64,000 bases of DNA from Hirsutella rhossiliensis (lineage: Eukaryota > Ascomycota > Sordariomycetes > Hypocreales > Ophiocordycipitaceae). The notes under the pieces were generated by a model. That model saw only the letters and a program-made list of their open reading frames with translations, was not told the origin of the DNA and searched no databases. Shown here in pieces: positions 21,601-34,700 of this stretch. Position numbers and translations under genes: made by a program. Location: positions 837,250 through 901,249 of the forward strand of contig NW_025408686.1 of the NCBI RefSeq assembly GCF_020360975.1, written 5' to 3'. Positions within the stretch are counted from its first letter, which is position 1; every line of letters starts with the position of its first letter.

Positions 21601-24600
21601 AGGATCAGGCGGCGTATCGCGAGCGAATCGTCCGATACATCGATAGCGTCTTCTCAGAGGTAAGAATGCCTACCTAAGATGTGCCACCGGGAGCCTGAAG
21701 TACTCTTCTGATGGCCAAGTGGGGCCGGGTTGACGTGCAAGGCAGGATCTGGACCAGGAAAGTTTTTGCGCCGTGCAAGCGGAGCGATCTGTGACGGGCG
21801 GTATTGGTTCCCTGCTGGACAACGCCGCGCAGTTCTCGGCCGCGTTTATCGAGGAGGCCAACTTCTGTGCCGGCGCGACGCAGGTGCACACGCATAGCCC
21901 GACCTGTGTGAAGTACTCCTTGGGCAAAGGAGGGCGGAAGGGGACCTCTGCCGGTTCAAGGCGCCATGGAGGTTAGTCGACAAGACCGCCCTCACGGCAG
22001 ACGGGGTGCTGCAGATCCGGAGGACACACAGCATGGTCAATCGATGGAACGAGGCTATTGCTGTCGGGCTCCGGCACAACCATGATATTTCCTTCATTGC
22101 GACGCAGCGCAAGACAATGGCCCTCATCTATTATGTCACGAACTACGCGACCAAGGTGGAGGACCCGGTGTGGAAGCGTGTGGCGGCCGCGGCCGAGCTC
22201 CTGGCCGCCTCAACAGGTGATGGCACGGCCAACGGAGGGCGGGACGGTGGCGGAGACGCTGCCACCGATGACCCTGTCAAGGGAACAGGACGCGACAGTT
22301 CCTGATGAGAGTGGCGAACCGCGTGTTCACGGAGCGTCCGCTATCACAGGTCGAGGTCGTCGCTCACCTTCTCGGATATCCGGCCGAGTTCACCGACAGC
22401 AGCGCGTGGGCGTACCTGAACTGTTCTCTGCTGTACTGGGAAGTCTTTCGGCGATGGCGGCATCTCCGAGAAGCCAGTGGCGCTGCGGCTACGGATGACA
22501 CCTTGGATGAGTCGGTCGTCGTCGAAGAAGAAGGCCTGAGAATCTCCCACGTCGAGGCGTACCAGCACCGGGAGAGCTGCTGAAAGGCCTATGCCTGTAT
22601 GACTACATATCGATCGTCAGACTGAAACGCATCGGCAACGACGAGCTGGGCGGCTTGGGGAGATGTCTTTCGAGGATGGATGGGCGCCGGGACGACGCTG
22701 GGTTCAGGTGCTCAGGCGGCCGGGCAAGCACGCTACCGCCTGCCTCGACGGCTACCTGAGCAAGGACTTCACCTACGATGACGAGTCGTGCTACCGGAGG
22801 TGTGTATGGCAACTGCTCTGTCAGCGGGCATTATCGGAGAGGCTAACCCACCCCCTGAAGGGCAGCCGTGCAGCATCTTGCGCTGTTCGTGCCGTGGAGT
22901 CCTTCCTGGGCGAAGGAACAGGTGAGATCAACAGCATCTGGGCGCGGGCTCGAGACGCTATGGCCCCGAGAATATCATGTCTCGTCGACAACGTGCAGCT
23001 GCTTCGACGATCCGCCGAAGACGCAAAACGCGACGCCAAGCAATGGGCAGCCTCGTCCGGCGATGGCGACCCGACGGTCGCACACGTCGAGGAGGGTGGA
23101 GCAGGCGAGGCGGGCGCGGAGTCTGCAGCGACATATCAGCCCAACAGCATCGGAGACGCAACGCGGCTCATCGACGTCGTCCGAGGTGCAGTGGGAGCGA
23201 ATCAGGTGACGGCCAAGTCGCCGGAGCTCATGGCAATGATACAGCAGCTCTGTCGGTTTCAGCAATCGGCGCTGCGCTCGACGGCCGAGCTCGAGGCCAC
23301 GGCGCTGATCGAACGAGGAGAGGCGGTTAAGCATGCCAGGGCGGGTATTTGCCGGGGCCGCGCTTCCGCCGCAGGATCAGGTCAAGGCTATCAAGTCGCA
23401 GCAGGTAAGTGCCTCGAAGGAGAGGAGAGGATGATCCAAGGGATACAAAGCACGCCCGCCGCCTGGGAAAGCGATCGCCGCGCAGCGTTGCGAAGGTGAT
23501 GACCGGTTTCGGGAGGACGAGGTCGAAATGACGATGGCCGACTCCGACGAGACCGCTATCGACGCAGGGGCGGGAATGGACGTTCAGTTTGGCCCATCAA
23601 CCTCCTCCTCGCGGCGGGCAAGGTGTTGGCAACACGGCTGACGCTGAACAAGAGGCAGTCCATCGCTTTTCTGATAATATGCCGCCAGCTCGATTTTATG
23701 CAGCAGACCGACGGGGCGATGCCTGCCAGCTGCGCCAGTTCGTCGGTGGCGAGGGCGGTACCGGCAAGTCGCGAATCATCGAGGCACTCGTCGAGCTGTT
23801 CAGTAAAAGAGCCTTTCGAATCGTCTGCTGATCACGGCGACGTCGGGGACTGCGGCGGCGCGGATCAACGGCATCACGATCCACTCCGCCTGCGGGTTCA
23901 CTAAAGACCAAGGGGCGGGGGGCGCGAACATGGTCAAAGACCTTGACGGGTGCGGCTGCCGAAACAGGCGGAGCGGTTCATCCACGGCCAGTCTCGAATG
24001 GATTGGCAGGAGAAGGATGTGCTCGTCATCGACGAGGTGAGCATGCTCGGGGCGCGGACGCTGCACGCCGTGAACGAGCGGCTTCGCCGGCTTCGCGGAT
24101 CGCGGCAAGATTTCGGGGGGATCCCCATCGTCCTCTTCTGCGGAGATTTTCAGCAGTTCCGGCCGGTCCAAGAGGGTCGATCGTCCTGCCTAGCGCGGCC
24201 ATCTCGTGGGACGTAGACAACTCGTTCAAGGCCGAGCAGCGTCACCAGCACGACAAAGCGCACGCACTGTGGAAGAGGTTCACGACGGTCGTCATGCTGG
24301 ACGAGCAGATGCGCGCCGCCGGCGACCCGGAGCTGCAGAGGCTGCTGAAGCGGATCCGTCTAGGCGTGCAGGATCGGACGGATCTAAACCTCCTCAACTC
24401 AAGGTGCTACCGGGAGGAAGGCGGATCCCTTGGGAGACGGGCATCACCGTGGTGACGCCGCTCAATAGGAATCGGTGGAACCTGAACATGGAGGCGAGCC
24501 TGGCGTTCCGGGTCCAGCAGCGGTCGACGATGCGCATTTTCATCTCCGAGCACAAGTGGAAGGAGGAGCTGCCGACGGAGGAAGAGGCGATCATGATACT

Positions 24601-25291
24601 CAACCAGGGCGACGATAGCGCGATCCCGGTGCCGGCCGTCTTCATGTTCGTGGCCGGGATGCCCATCGTCGTGAACCACAACACCCACCAGGGCTGAAGC
24701 TAGTGAACGGCGCGAGCTACTCGGCGGTGGAGGTCATTGTCGACAAGGCGTACCCGGGGCATCGGATCTCGGCCGATATGACGATCCACTTCGGGCCGCC
24801 GGCGGGATCATTCTCGAATCGGAGACGACGAGATATCTCCACTTCGTCGGGATGCCGCCGGGCACGATCTTGTTGACACCCATGACCGTTAAGATACAGT
24901 GCCAGCGAAAAAGGCCGTGGCAACGCAACGACGTCAGCCGAAAGGGTTTGCCGTGCGCAGCAGCGTTCGCGTGCACGGACTACAAGGTGCAGGGCAAAAC
25001 GCTGGAGCGCGTGGCCCTCGAGCTGCGAGGACACGGACGACGAAGATGGATGGAACGGTGGTGCCCTCGCAGTGCGACCCGTACGGCCTGTACGTGCAGC
25101 TATCGCGCTGCCGAACTCTAGACGGCATCATGCTCGTGTCCAAGGTGCGGGACAGAGACTTGGTGGGCAACCGGGTCCCCGAGGAGATGACTGCCGCACA
25201 GGCCAGGCTCGAGGTACTGAGCGAGAGGACCGTTGAGGAGGCGTTGCGCTGGCTGGACGGTGATGCTGAAGAGTCAAGGCGGCCGCGCTAG
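18608..25291 (+). pseudogene. Helitron A Rep/PIF1-like helicase gene, frameshifted
   Basis: The ATG at 18608 is shared with B (28775). Domains in order: a Cys-rich DUF6570-like region (19480-20230; TCMVCYRKC, CRSCFPEG, CEHMFPDELK); FARTFPTLFPFGVGDQGW (about 20730); the Helitron N-terminal domain with FTINPNDIT (about 21256); a HUH CAT-GTT-CAC at 21531-21539, out of frame; the catalytic tyrosine pair in YYVTNYATK (22129-22155); Walker A GGEGGTGKS (23743-23771); Walker B VLVIDEVSMLGA (24019); and PIF1 motif VI, TDYKVQGKTLE to YVQLSRCRTLDGI (24978-25130). Predicted introns are 21660-21745 and 22800-22865. The protein would nick, unwind and copy the element by rolling circle. Many one- to two-base indels break the frame. 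Confidence 0.88.
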
Positions 25292-25432
25292 GTGACGCGA
25301 TGAAGAGTTCGGCAGGCGGGAAGAGTCGGCAGGCGGCAGACAGGGTGGGAGGCGCCTAGTGGTGGGATAAGGCACGCGAAAAGGCAACAGAAGCCGGGGA
25401 AGGGCAGCGACCAACGAGGAGGGAGGCAAGGA

Positions 25433-25590
25433 GGACCAATCACAAGGGACCAATCAAGGGCGGAGAACCTTTGGGGAGAGGGCGGTCTGCGGGGCACGTT
25501 AGAAGGCCTTTCGTTCCTCAAGGCATTAATGTACGAGGGGAAGGCTCGCCAGCCGCGGCTCGCGCAAAGAGGCCTTTCGGAACGAAAGTT
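25433..25590 (+). repeat. Junction of Helitron A 3' end and Helitron B 5' end
   Basis: CCAAT(C/A)A-like motifs (25433 and 25448) precede GGCCTTTCGTTCCTCAAGGC (25505-25524), the 3' terminal repeat. After a short TTAATG spacer, B begins with TACGAG, the AGCCGCGGCT palindrome, and the perfect hairpin CTTTCG-GAA-CGAAAG (25574-25588). The 3' repeat is nearly the exact inverse of GCCTTGAGGAACGAAGGCC at the start of C, which points to terminal inverted repeats. Confidence 0.7.
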
Positions 25591-26069
25591 GGCGATGGCG
25601 ACAGGAGAAAGTCGGGGAGAGGAGAGAGTTGGCGACAGGAGATAGGAGACAGGGAAGTGAGAGGAAGACAGGAAGAAGAGTGAGATATGAGATATGAGAT
25701 GGAGATCCGGCGAGAGACGTAGAGCATTATCGTGAGTGAAATCGAGACAGAGCGTCAGAGAGGCAGCCTAGGCCGCTGCAAGGGAGATTTTGCTTTGCAA
25801 AGGCGCAAAGGGCGTGGAGAGGCGGCAGGGGTGAAGAGAGTTGTGGGTGGGTAATGCATGTGTGGGAGTGGAAGGCTCTGAGGATTTACAGGTGCTATAA
25901 GTGGTGGATATAAACAGAATAAGGAGTATATTGGAGAAGTTTTGACTGGATTGTCTTTGTGAAAAGGAGAGCAAGAGGAGAAGGAAATATCCCATTAGGG
26001 CCTTTCGCACTTGAGTTTGAGGATGATGAAACATGTTCCTTGTCATGTTGTGTTGTTTCGTTCGTTGCT

Positions 26070-27474
26070 TTACAGAATATTCTTGGGCGGATGTCGGGCG
26101 CGGTGGGGTCGGGAAGAGATTGACGCCGGAGGTCTGATAGGGCCAGAGGCGGATGTGGCTGGGTGATTGACTGGCTCGGTGTCCGTCTCTGAGTCTCCGG
26201 GGTCTTCGTGGGACAGAAGGAGGAAGTGTCGGATTTGGCGGGGCCTCGACTATCACAGGCGGCGACTATGGTGGAAATTTCTGGAGAAAGTCGCGGTCTC
26301 TTGGTTGGGGTTTGGTCGGGATCGGGCAATGACCGCTTTGATGTCATCATAAGGATCGACTGACCTAGATGCAGGCGGCGTGGGAGGCGCCGCTTGGGGC
26401 GGCATTGCGTTTTTGGTAGAGGTAAACCTGGCCAACGCATCGCTATAGTCCGAGGGTTGCCGACTGAGCCCTGGGTGTCGTCGGCAGTAGCTGTGTCGCA
26501 GAAGCCTGGTTGGACATGGCCCTGTCAAGGAAAGTCCATGTATCGGGGACGACGATGAAGATATAGTCTTGCTCGAAGGCCGGGGCATGTGTCATGATCT
26601 GGTGATCGAGTAAGCCGGCGATTTGCCCGTGCAGGTGAGGAGAGCGTTCGGCTGGAACTGGCTATCGCGCCTCTCGGTCATCTTCTTGCATAGGGAGGTC
26701 AAGGATTGGCGTGAATGGGAAGATGACGAAAAGTTGAAAGGATGAAAGCCCTTGAAGGGTGTTTTGCCCGGAATCCCAGGACAGATAAAGGTCGAGCTGG
26801 ACAAAGCCGCAACAGCTCAGCTGGGTGTCGTCAAGGGCCGCAGCCGAGTTTCCATGCAGAAGGTCGCGGCCGGAACCGATGACAGGTCCCGTGAAGGAGA
26901 CAATGGGTTGTATCGCTGGGAAGGCATCCGCCGAGCCGAGGGTGCGAGGATGACTCTGTGGCCATCGTCAGAGATGGTAGTGGTGACGGAGGTCTGGAGC
27001 ATACACCTACGGCTGGTAGCTGTGGTCGCGGACGATGAGAGCCGGGATGGTGTATTCTGTAATGTTGTCATCCTCCGACTCGAAGCTATCACGTCGCTCG
27101 ATTTCCACGTCAGGGCAAAGGGATGAACACGGCCGACCATAAAGAACCACTGCTCGGTCCATTCCGAGGGGATTATCTGTTGGTTGTATATGGAAATATT
27201 AAGGCTCAAGAAGATGCAGGTCGATGGATTGTCAGGATCTGACCGGATTGCTGCATACTCTGGAGTCGACAGCCATGAGGGCGTTGGAAGGAAGACCCTC
27301 GCTAGGGTTTCTGCGTTGAGCCCTTTGACACGATGCTCATTCTGGTAGGCGAACCTAGACGGGCAGCCGGGCTGGACAAAGGCCATCATGGACATGTCGG
27401 CGCCAGCATTTTCTGGCTGTCAAGAGGTTGCCGCGGGAGGACGAGGTATCGACGTTGAGCTGGGAGGCCGACAT
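26070..27474 (-). pseudogene. Helitron B accessory protein gene, unknown family
   Basis: Homolog of 15913-17322, with the same ATG context (27474), the same DMSMMAFVQPGCPSRFA start, HPFALTWKSS (here shifted just after), CCGFVQL, FTCTGK-type and DYIFIVVPDTW segments, and an identical C-terminal RHPPKNIL-type ending with stop at 26070. It keeps the in-frame block of about 22 residues (NPSTCIFLSLNISIYNQQI) that is probably an intron. The frame is broken more than once, in part at places different from A. Function unknown; it is transcribed away from the Rep/helicase gene. Confidence 0.75.
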
Positions 27475-28774
27475 CGTGAGAACATGGCAGATGTGGTCAC
27501 CGTGGAAGTGTAAAGGAGGGTTAGGCAGAGTAGAGGTAGGCATCCTATAAAGCAGGTTTTCTTGCTGCTCGAAAGAGGGCTCGTGGCTCGGGTCGGGAGA
27601 CTTGAGAGTCAGTGAATGCTACCTAGGTGATAGATCAGAAGCGGGGTATGTGGGAATGAGCTGGCGAGGTTCTCGAGCAGTCTCGACCATCTGGTTCTGT
27701 GGTCGTGAGTGAAGTAGGAGCCGGGGTTGGAAGTTGAGTAGGGGTGATGGCTATGTTGCGAGAAGTTGGAGGTCGGCGAACGGTAAGGTTAGTGTGGGTA
27801 AGACTGCGGAGAAAGAAAGTCCAGTAGTCCCCTTCGGTGTCATCGTTGCATGGAGTAGATAGCAAAGGGGGCAATAACGAATGAGAGTAAAGGAAAGAAA
27901 GAGGTTATGGTAGTATTGCAGGACTCCCTTTTGACGGTCGTCGGTAGTTGGATGGGCATTGCGTGCGGCTGAGCGAGGCGGGTGCCGACCGTGTCGAGTC
28001 TACTATTGGGACACGGTGAAGTCGGATATATGGGTCGACCTGAGGAGGAGGATGCGAGTTGGTCACGAGAACTTTCAAGAGGGTTTGCAAGTCGAGACTC
28101 CGGTGGCTAGCGACTACAAGAGGACAGGCAGGGGGGTCCTGGCTATCGCTTTAGCATTAAGGCCGTTGATGCGACATTGGTGCTGGCGAGGAGCAAATCT
28201 AGAAGGGTAGTCCGGCTGCATGAGGACGTCATGGACATGTTATCGCCGGCAGCCTTGTGGCTGTTGCTCGACGAGGCGGATTGGCGGTTATTGATGGTGA
28301 ACTGATGCGCAAGGTTGGTAGGATGGTGTTGGAAGGGCTGAAGAGTATGGTTTGAAGTGTGCGGCAGGCGGTTGTCGCGGCCATCTCCATGTGCCGGAGG
28401 TCGGCAGTGGCCAGGGATTCGCTGGAGTGCGCAAAAGAGAGCACGGCGATGGAAGGGTCGCTTTTGGCAAAGCCGGGGTAGCAGGTCGCACGTGGAGACC
28501 AGGCGAGGCCGGGACGGTGGACGCACATAGATAGGCATGGTAACGGGGGAATATAGAGGGGTAGTATTGCATCGCCTCGGTACCATAGGGAAGCATTTTA
28601 TAGGAAGCTATAAGGAAGAAACGCCACGGCCATGAGGAAGTGATGGCTAGGAGCTTCCCATTCGGGAGAAGTAGCGTCGTCAACAAGCGAGACTGTCCAA
28701 GTGGAGGTGCTCCGGAGCCAAAGCTTTATAGCCTGTTGCCAATTTACGGCAGTCGACGTCGAGGAGGCAGCAGC
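27475..28774. other. Divergent intergenic region of Helitron B
   Basis: Equivalent of 17323-18607. It should hold the promoters of both divergent genes. Open frames on either strand show no domain apart from the accessory-gene remnant at 28135-28300. Confidence 0.5.
28135..28300 (-). pseudogene. Remnant of a duplicated accessory gene (Helitron B)
   Basis: Counterpart of 17970-18140 with the same SSSNSHKAAGDNMS segment and the following Arg/His-rich stretch. The duplication therefore predates the split of A and B. No sign of it was found in C. Confidence 0.55.
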
Positions 28775-31700
28775 ATGGCGGACAGTCCTGCAGTGAAGTT
28801 AAGCGAGGCGGTTGCTCACCCTGAAGCCTGTTCGTTGTCAGTCGGGGATGGGGAAGAGGTGAGAACGTGAGCGGGTCGGGTTCGGGGCTCGGAGATGGTG
28901 CGACAGGAGCCGGTGTAGATGTGGTGGCAGCTTCTGAGAGGGCCGCAGAGCACGGGGAGAGCCTGGGACGGTTACGAAGATACGAATCACGGGCGAATGC
29001 GGCATCAACGTTCCGGCCGATTCAGCCTAGGAAACCTGTGGTTGAAGACACCGCATGGAGACAGCACGCAGAAGCAATTGCGAGGTCGTTGCCGAGAAGA
29101 CCGCCGCGAGGCGGTTTGCGGTCAAACAGAGCACGGAAGTTCCATAATATGGTTAGCAGCGGAAGTTCCGCGCAACATCAGTCACCGGGTCAGCTTCCGA
29201 GGCCCCTGTTGCCTAGGGAACGTGGAGATATGGGGTAGCGGACTCTGATCGTCCGCTCCTCATCGGCACTTTCTGCCTCAGGAGGGAGATCCTGAAGATG
29301 AGGAGCAACGTGTTACGGCGGCGGCGGGCGATGTCCCGAGTGTTCATTCGAAGGAGGGACCGAAGCTTCGATCCATCCAGCCTAGGGAACCGGGATTCGA
29401 CAACTTAAAAGAAAACGGGCAATGCAGCAGCGATTGCGTCTGGTTTGCCCAAGCGCCGTCGGGGACGGAGTTGGCGGGTAAAGGAGTACCAGGCCGCAGG
29501 GTGTCTCCAACGCAGCAGGTACGGCGCAGCATCCGGGGCCGTCTCCTGTGGGGTGGGCGACGCCGCGGCAGAGCCAGCGGACGCTTCGCTGAGCGGGCGG
29601 AGGCTGCAGCAAAGGAGGTGGGCGGCTCATCGCGGGTGGCGGCTGGGGAGCCCGTGCAGTTTGATCGGCAGCAAGAACGAGGAGAGTGCTGGAAAGGCAA
29701 GGACTGAGGTCAAGGTTCGGCGTGGAAAACGTTCGCCAGCACGGCCCGGTGCCTGTCCAGTGCAAAGGGCCGGATGGCGTGTCAGGGGATGCGCACGTAG
29801 TCGGGCAGTCGTCGCCAAAGCTGCCGCATCCGACGGCTTGCGAAGAAGCGAATCAGCCACGGAGAGAAATCATGGATCGGAGGCGGCCCGGAGGCGGCCC
29901 CGGAGGCGGGAGAAGAAAACGTCTTCCTGGTCCGGACGAGCGCCCGAGAAAACAGATTCGGAGTGGAATCGGAAGGCAGAGGAGTCGGGAGCTGCGGGCC
30001 GAAGACCTGGCGAGTGTGCTGCGTTTTTGGAGGAAGACTTCGCCATGAAGGAGAGCTGTCTAACGATCAGACGTGGTGTACGCCAATACCGCACGACAGG
30101 AAGGTGTCGACGGTGCGGGATTTTTATCAGGCGTTCCACGATGCGAGCACGTTGCCGATACGGACCTGCATGATGTGCTACCGCAAGCGTACGAGAAAAG
30201 AGCTGAGGAGATCAGATGGGATCAATGGCTGTCAAGCTGCGTGCCAGAGGGCGGCCGCTCACCATTTTCATGCCGGAGCTGCTTTCCGAAGGCGAGCCCG
30301 TGTCGGTGTGTGCGGAGTGCCCGATGCCTGGCGCGCGGGAGTCTGTCGCCGGCGGTCCATCTTCACACTCGCCTTGGCTGTGAGCACATGTTCCCTGACG
30401 AGCTCAAGGGACTCATGCTGGTGGAAGAGAAGCTCGTCTCGCTCAACTCCTGCTATGGGTTTGTCACGAGATATAGCATTCCGGGCGGGCAGAGGCAGGC
30501 CGTGAGGTATCGAGGCACGTCAAGGCCACATCACAGTGTTCCCAACAACGTGCAGGAGCTGGCGACCAAGGTGCTCCGCACCCCTTTGCAAGCACTGGAC
30601 GAGATCCACGTTTCGTGGCAGGGCGTGGAGAAGCCGGCACCGAGCGACCTGTCGAGTCTCTTGTCGGTGAGGCGGCGGGTCGTCGAGAGGGCTCTTGTTT
30701 GGCTGAAGAGGAGCAACCCCACTACGCCGAGATCGAGATCGACGTGGCGGAGATGGAGAGTTGGGAGACCCGATAGACGGGGTGCCGGCCTTGGTGTATG
30801 ATCGCATGGAGCGGAACGAGCCGTCCGCATGGGAGAAAACGCGGACGGCGCGTTGTGCCGCCCACGGAGCGCGCCATGGACGACGAGGGTCGGTGGAGAT
30901 CGAGGAACTCTTCGCTCTGCTCAACCAAAGGCAGGAAACGGGAGGCGAGGCTGAAGGGCACGGGCCCAACGAAGAAGGCGCGGGTCGTGATGGAGTTGGT
31001 GCTAGCCCCGATCAGAACGTTCGACCAATCAACGAGGTGACGTCTTCCGGCATGTTTGGGCTGGACGGACCGCCAGACGTGGCGGATGTCGAAAGCTGCG
31101 GTTTGCCTGTGACGCTGTTGGCGCAGGTGCCGACGACGGCCGCGCGGGCCCGAGAACGTGGGTCGGATCCTCGGTGGGGTCGAGGGCGTGGCGACGATGG
31201 CAGTGAGCCATACATTCGAGTCTCGCGGGGATGAGTTTGCCGACTCCTTTGAGACGTCCTTCTTCGCCAGAACGTTCCCGACCCTGTTCCCATTTGGCGT
31301 TGGGGACCAAGGCTGGCCGAAGAGGCCATAGCCGAGGCGGGAAGGCCCTACCAACTTGCGAGGCACCGGTAGAGCTGCTGAGGCAGGGGCGGCAGCGGGA
31401 GACATCGTATCCTCCCGAAGCTTGAACCTCCGGATTTGGGCCGACATCGTGCTCCGGCGCCATGGTGGCCGGTTTGCGTTGCACCACATATTTGCATTTC
31501 TCGTCTTCAACATGGGGGTGCGGTCGAGGAACCGCCGCGTCAGCATGCTGAGTGTGGCGAGGAAGGACTTCGGCAAGGTCGAGCGCGTTGCCCGCTCGAT
31601 GACCGCGCAAAGGTTAGCGGCGGCGAGGTCGAGTTGGAGAGCTCGGGCAAGACGACCGATGAGGGCGTGAAGGAGCTTCTCAGGAGCCTCTCGCTGTACG

Positions 31701-34700
31701 GCCACCGGCAACCCATGTCGAGAGGTTCGGCTCAATATGCGGCGGAAAATCCAGTCGCTCATCGTTGGCTACGGCGTTCCGGCCATCTGGTTCACCATCA
31801 ACCCAAACGACATTACGAACCCGGTGAAGCTGCGACTGGCGGCATATCGGACACGCGATCCCGGCGCGGCCGAGGAGTTCCTAGAAGGCCTTGGGAGTGC
31901 GTACAAGCGGACAAGGCTGGCCATGTCCGATCCGATGAGCGCCGCCGTATTCTTCCACCGGGAGATGAAGCTGTTCTTCGATCATTACGTGAAGGTCGGA
32001 GAAGAGTCGGTATTCGGGCGCATCGGCAAGTACTATGGCGCTGTGGAGACCAACGAACGAGGGCGCTTCATGTTCACGGCTTGCTCTGGTTGCACGGAAA
32101 CGCGCATCTCAGCTCGATGCTTGCCGACATCCACGGGAGGATCAGGCGGCGTATCGCGAGCGAATCATACGATACGTCGATAGTGTCTTCTCCGAGGTAA
32201 GAATAGCTAAGACGTGTCACTGAGAACCTGAATTGCTCGTCCGATGGACAAACGGGGCCAGGCTGACGTGCAAGATAGGATCTGGATCAGGAAGGGTTCT
32301 GCGCCGTGCAAGCGGAGCGATCTGTGACGTCCGATATTTCCTCCCTGCTGGACAACACCGAGCAGTTTTCGGCCGCATTTGACGAGGAGGCCAACTTCTG
32401 TGCCGGCGCTACACAGGTTCAAGGCTTAGCCCGCCCTGTGTCAAGAATTCCTTGGGCAAAGGAGCGCGGAAGGAATCCATGCCGGTTTAAGTCTCCATGG
32501 AGGTTGGTCGACAAGACCGCCATCACGGCAGACGGGGTGTTGCAGATCCGGAGGACTCACAGCATGGTCAATCGATGGAACAAGGCTATCGCTGTTGGGC
32601 TCCGGCACAACCACGACATTTCCTTCATTGCGACGCAGCGCAAGACCATGGCCCTTATGTATTATGTCACGAACTACGCGACGAAGGTGGAGGACCCGGT
32701 GTGGAAGCGTGTGGCGGCCGCGGCCGATCTCCTGGCCGCCTCAACGGGTGACGGCACGGCCAACGGAGGACAGGACGACGGTGGAGGTGCTGTTGGCGAT
32801 GACGCCGCCAAGGGAACAGGACGCGACAGTTCTTGATGAGGTGGCGAATCGTGTGTTCACGGAGCGTCCGCTATCTCAGGTCGAGGTCGTCGCTCATCTT
32901 CTTGGATATCCGGCCGAGTTCACCAACAGCAGCGCCTGGGCGTACCTGAACACATCTCTGCTGTACTGGGAAGTCTTTCGACGGTGGCCGTATCTCCGAC
33001 GAGCAAGTGGCGCGGCGGCCATAGATGATACTCTGGATGAGTCGGTCGTTGTCGAAGAAGCAGGCCTGAGGATCTCCCACGTTGAGGCGTACCAGCACCG
33101 GGAGAGCTCCTGCGAGGCTATGCTTATACGACTACATATCGCTCGTTAGACTAAAACGCACCAGTAAGGATGAGAGCTGTGCGGCCTGGGGGGAGGTGCC
33201 CTTCGAGGATGGATGGGCGCCAGGGAGACGCTGGGTCCAGGTGCTCAGGCGGCCGGGCAAGCATGCTACCGTCTGCCTCGATGGCTACCTGAGCAAGGAC
33301 TTCGGCCACAACGACGACGAGGAGTCGCCACCGGAGGTGTGTATAGCAACCGCCCTGCCGGCAGGCATCATCAAGTGGCTAACCTCCCCCTCCCCTTAAA
33401 GGGCAGCCGTGCAGCATCTTGCGCTATTTGTGCCGTGGGAGTCCTTTCTGCGCGAAGAAACAGGTGAGATCAATAGCATCTGGGAGCGGGCGCGAGGCGC
33501 TGGCCCCGAGAATATCATGTCTCGTCGACAACGTGCAGCTGCTTCGACGATCAGCCGAAGACGCAAAGCGCGACGCCAAGCAATGGGCGGCCTCATCCGG
33601 CGATGGCGATTCCACGGTCGCCCACGTCGAGGAGGGCGAGACAGGCGAGGCGGGCGCAGAATTTGCAGCGACGTATCGGTCCAACAACATCGGAGACGCA
33701 ACGCGCCTGATCGACGTCGTCCGAGGCGCAGTGGGCACGAATCAGGTGACGGCCAAGTCGCCGGAGCTCATGGCAATGATGCGGCAGCTCTGTCGATTCC
33801 AGCAATCGGCGCTCTGCTCAACGGCCGAGCTCGAGGCCATCGCGATTCCCGAACAAGGGTTGAGGTGCATAAGCATGCCAGGGCGGGTATTTTCCGGGGC
33901 CGCACTACCGCCGCAGGATCAGGTCAAGGCTATCAAGTCGCAGCAGATAAGTGCGTCGAGGAAAGGAGAGAATGATCCAAGGCGTACAAACCACAGTCGC
34001 AGTCCGGGAAAGCGATCGCCGAGCTGCGTTGCGGAGGTGATGACCGGCTTCGGGAGGACGACGTCGAAATGACGACAGCCGACTCCGACGAGACGGCTAG
34101 CGACGCAGAAGCGGGAATGCGCGTCCAGCTTGGCCCATCGACCTCCTTCTTCGCGGCGGGCAAGGAGTTGTCAACACGGCTAACGCTGAACAAGAGGCAG
34201 TCGATCGCTTTCCTAATAATATGCCGCCAGCTCGATTTGATGCGACAAACGAATAGGGGCGATGCCGGCCAGCTCTGCCAGTTCGTCGGCGGCGAGGGGG
34301 GCACCGGCAAGTCGCGGATCATTGGGGCACTCGTCGAGCTGTTCAGTGGGAAGAGCCTTTCGAATCGTCTGCTGATCACGGCGACGTCAGGGACTGCCGC
34401 GGCGCAGATCAACGGCATCACGATCCACTCCGCCTGCGGGTTCACTAAAGACCAAGGGCGGGCGGCGCGAACACAGCCAAGGACCTTGACGGGGTGCGGC
34501 TGACAAAACGGGCGGAGCGGTTCATCCACGGCCAGTCTCGGATGGACTGGCAGGAGAAGGACGTGCTTGTCATCGACGAGGTGAGCATGCTCGGAGCGCG
34601 GACGCTGCACGCCATAAACGAGCGACTCTGTCGGCTTCGCGGATCGCAGAAAGATTTCGGGGATCCCCATCGTCCTCTTCTGCGGAGACTTTCAGCAGTT

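Larger units (their letters stand above)
15377..25526 (+). mobile_element. Helitron A, first of three tandem copies
   Basis: Bounded on the left by TACGAG...GGAAGGCTCGCC, which recurs at the start of Helitron B (25532), and on the right by the terminus CGTTCCTCAAGGCA shared with B and C. It contains, in order, a reverse-strand accessory gene, a remnant second accessory copy, and a + strand Rep/PIF1-helicase gene. Rolling-circle transposons of this class encode a HUH nuclease joined to a helicase and make no target duplication. The exact first and last bases are uncertain by a few nucleotides. Confidence 0.85.

Noticed and set aside
28640..29248. Several short + strand frames at the start of the Helitron B Rep gene as separate genes
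   Set aside because: They tile the same region as the A copy in shifted frames and are best read as one damaged N-terminal region.
30722..31762. A 346-codon open frame on the reverse strand of Helitron B
   Set aside because: It overlaps the Rep gene on the other strand, has no domain, and owes its length to the GC-rich third positions of the real gene.
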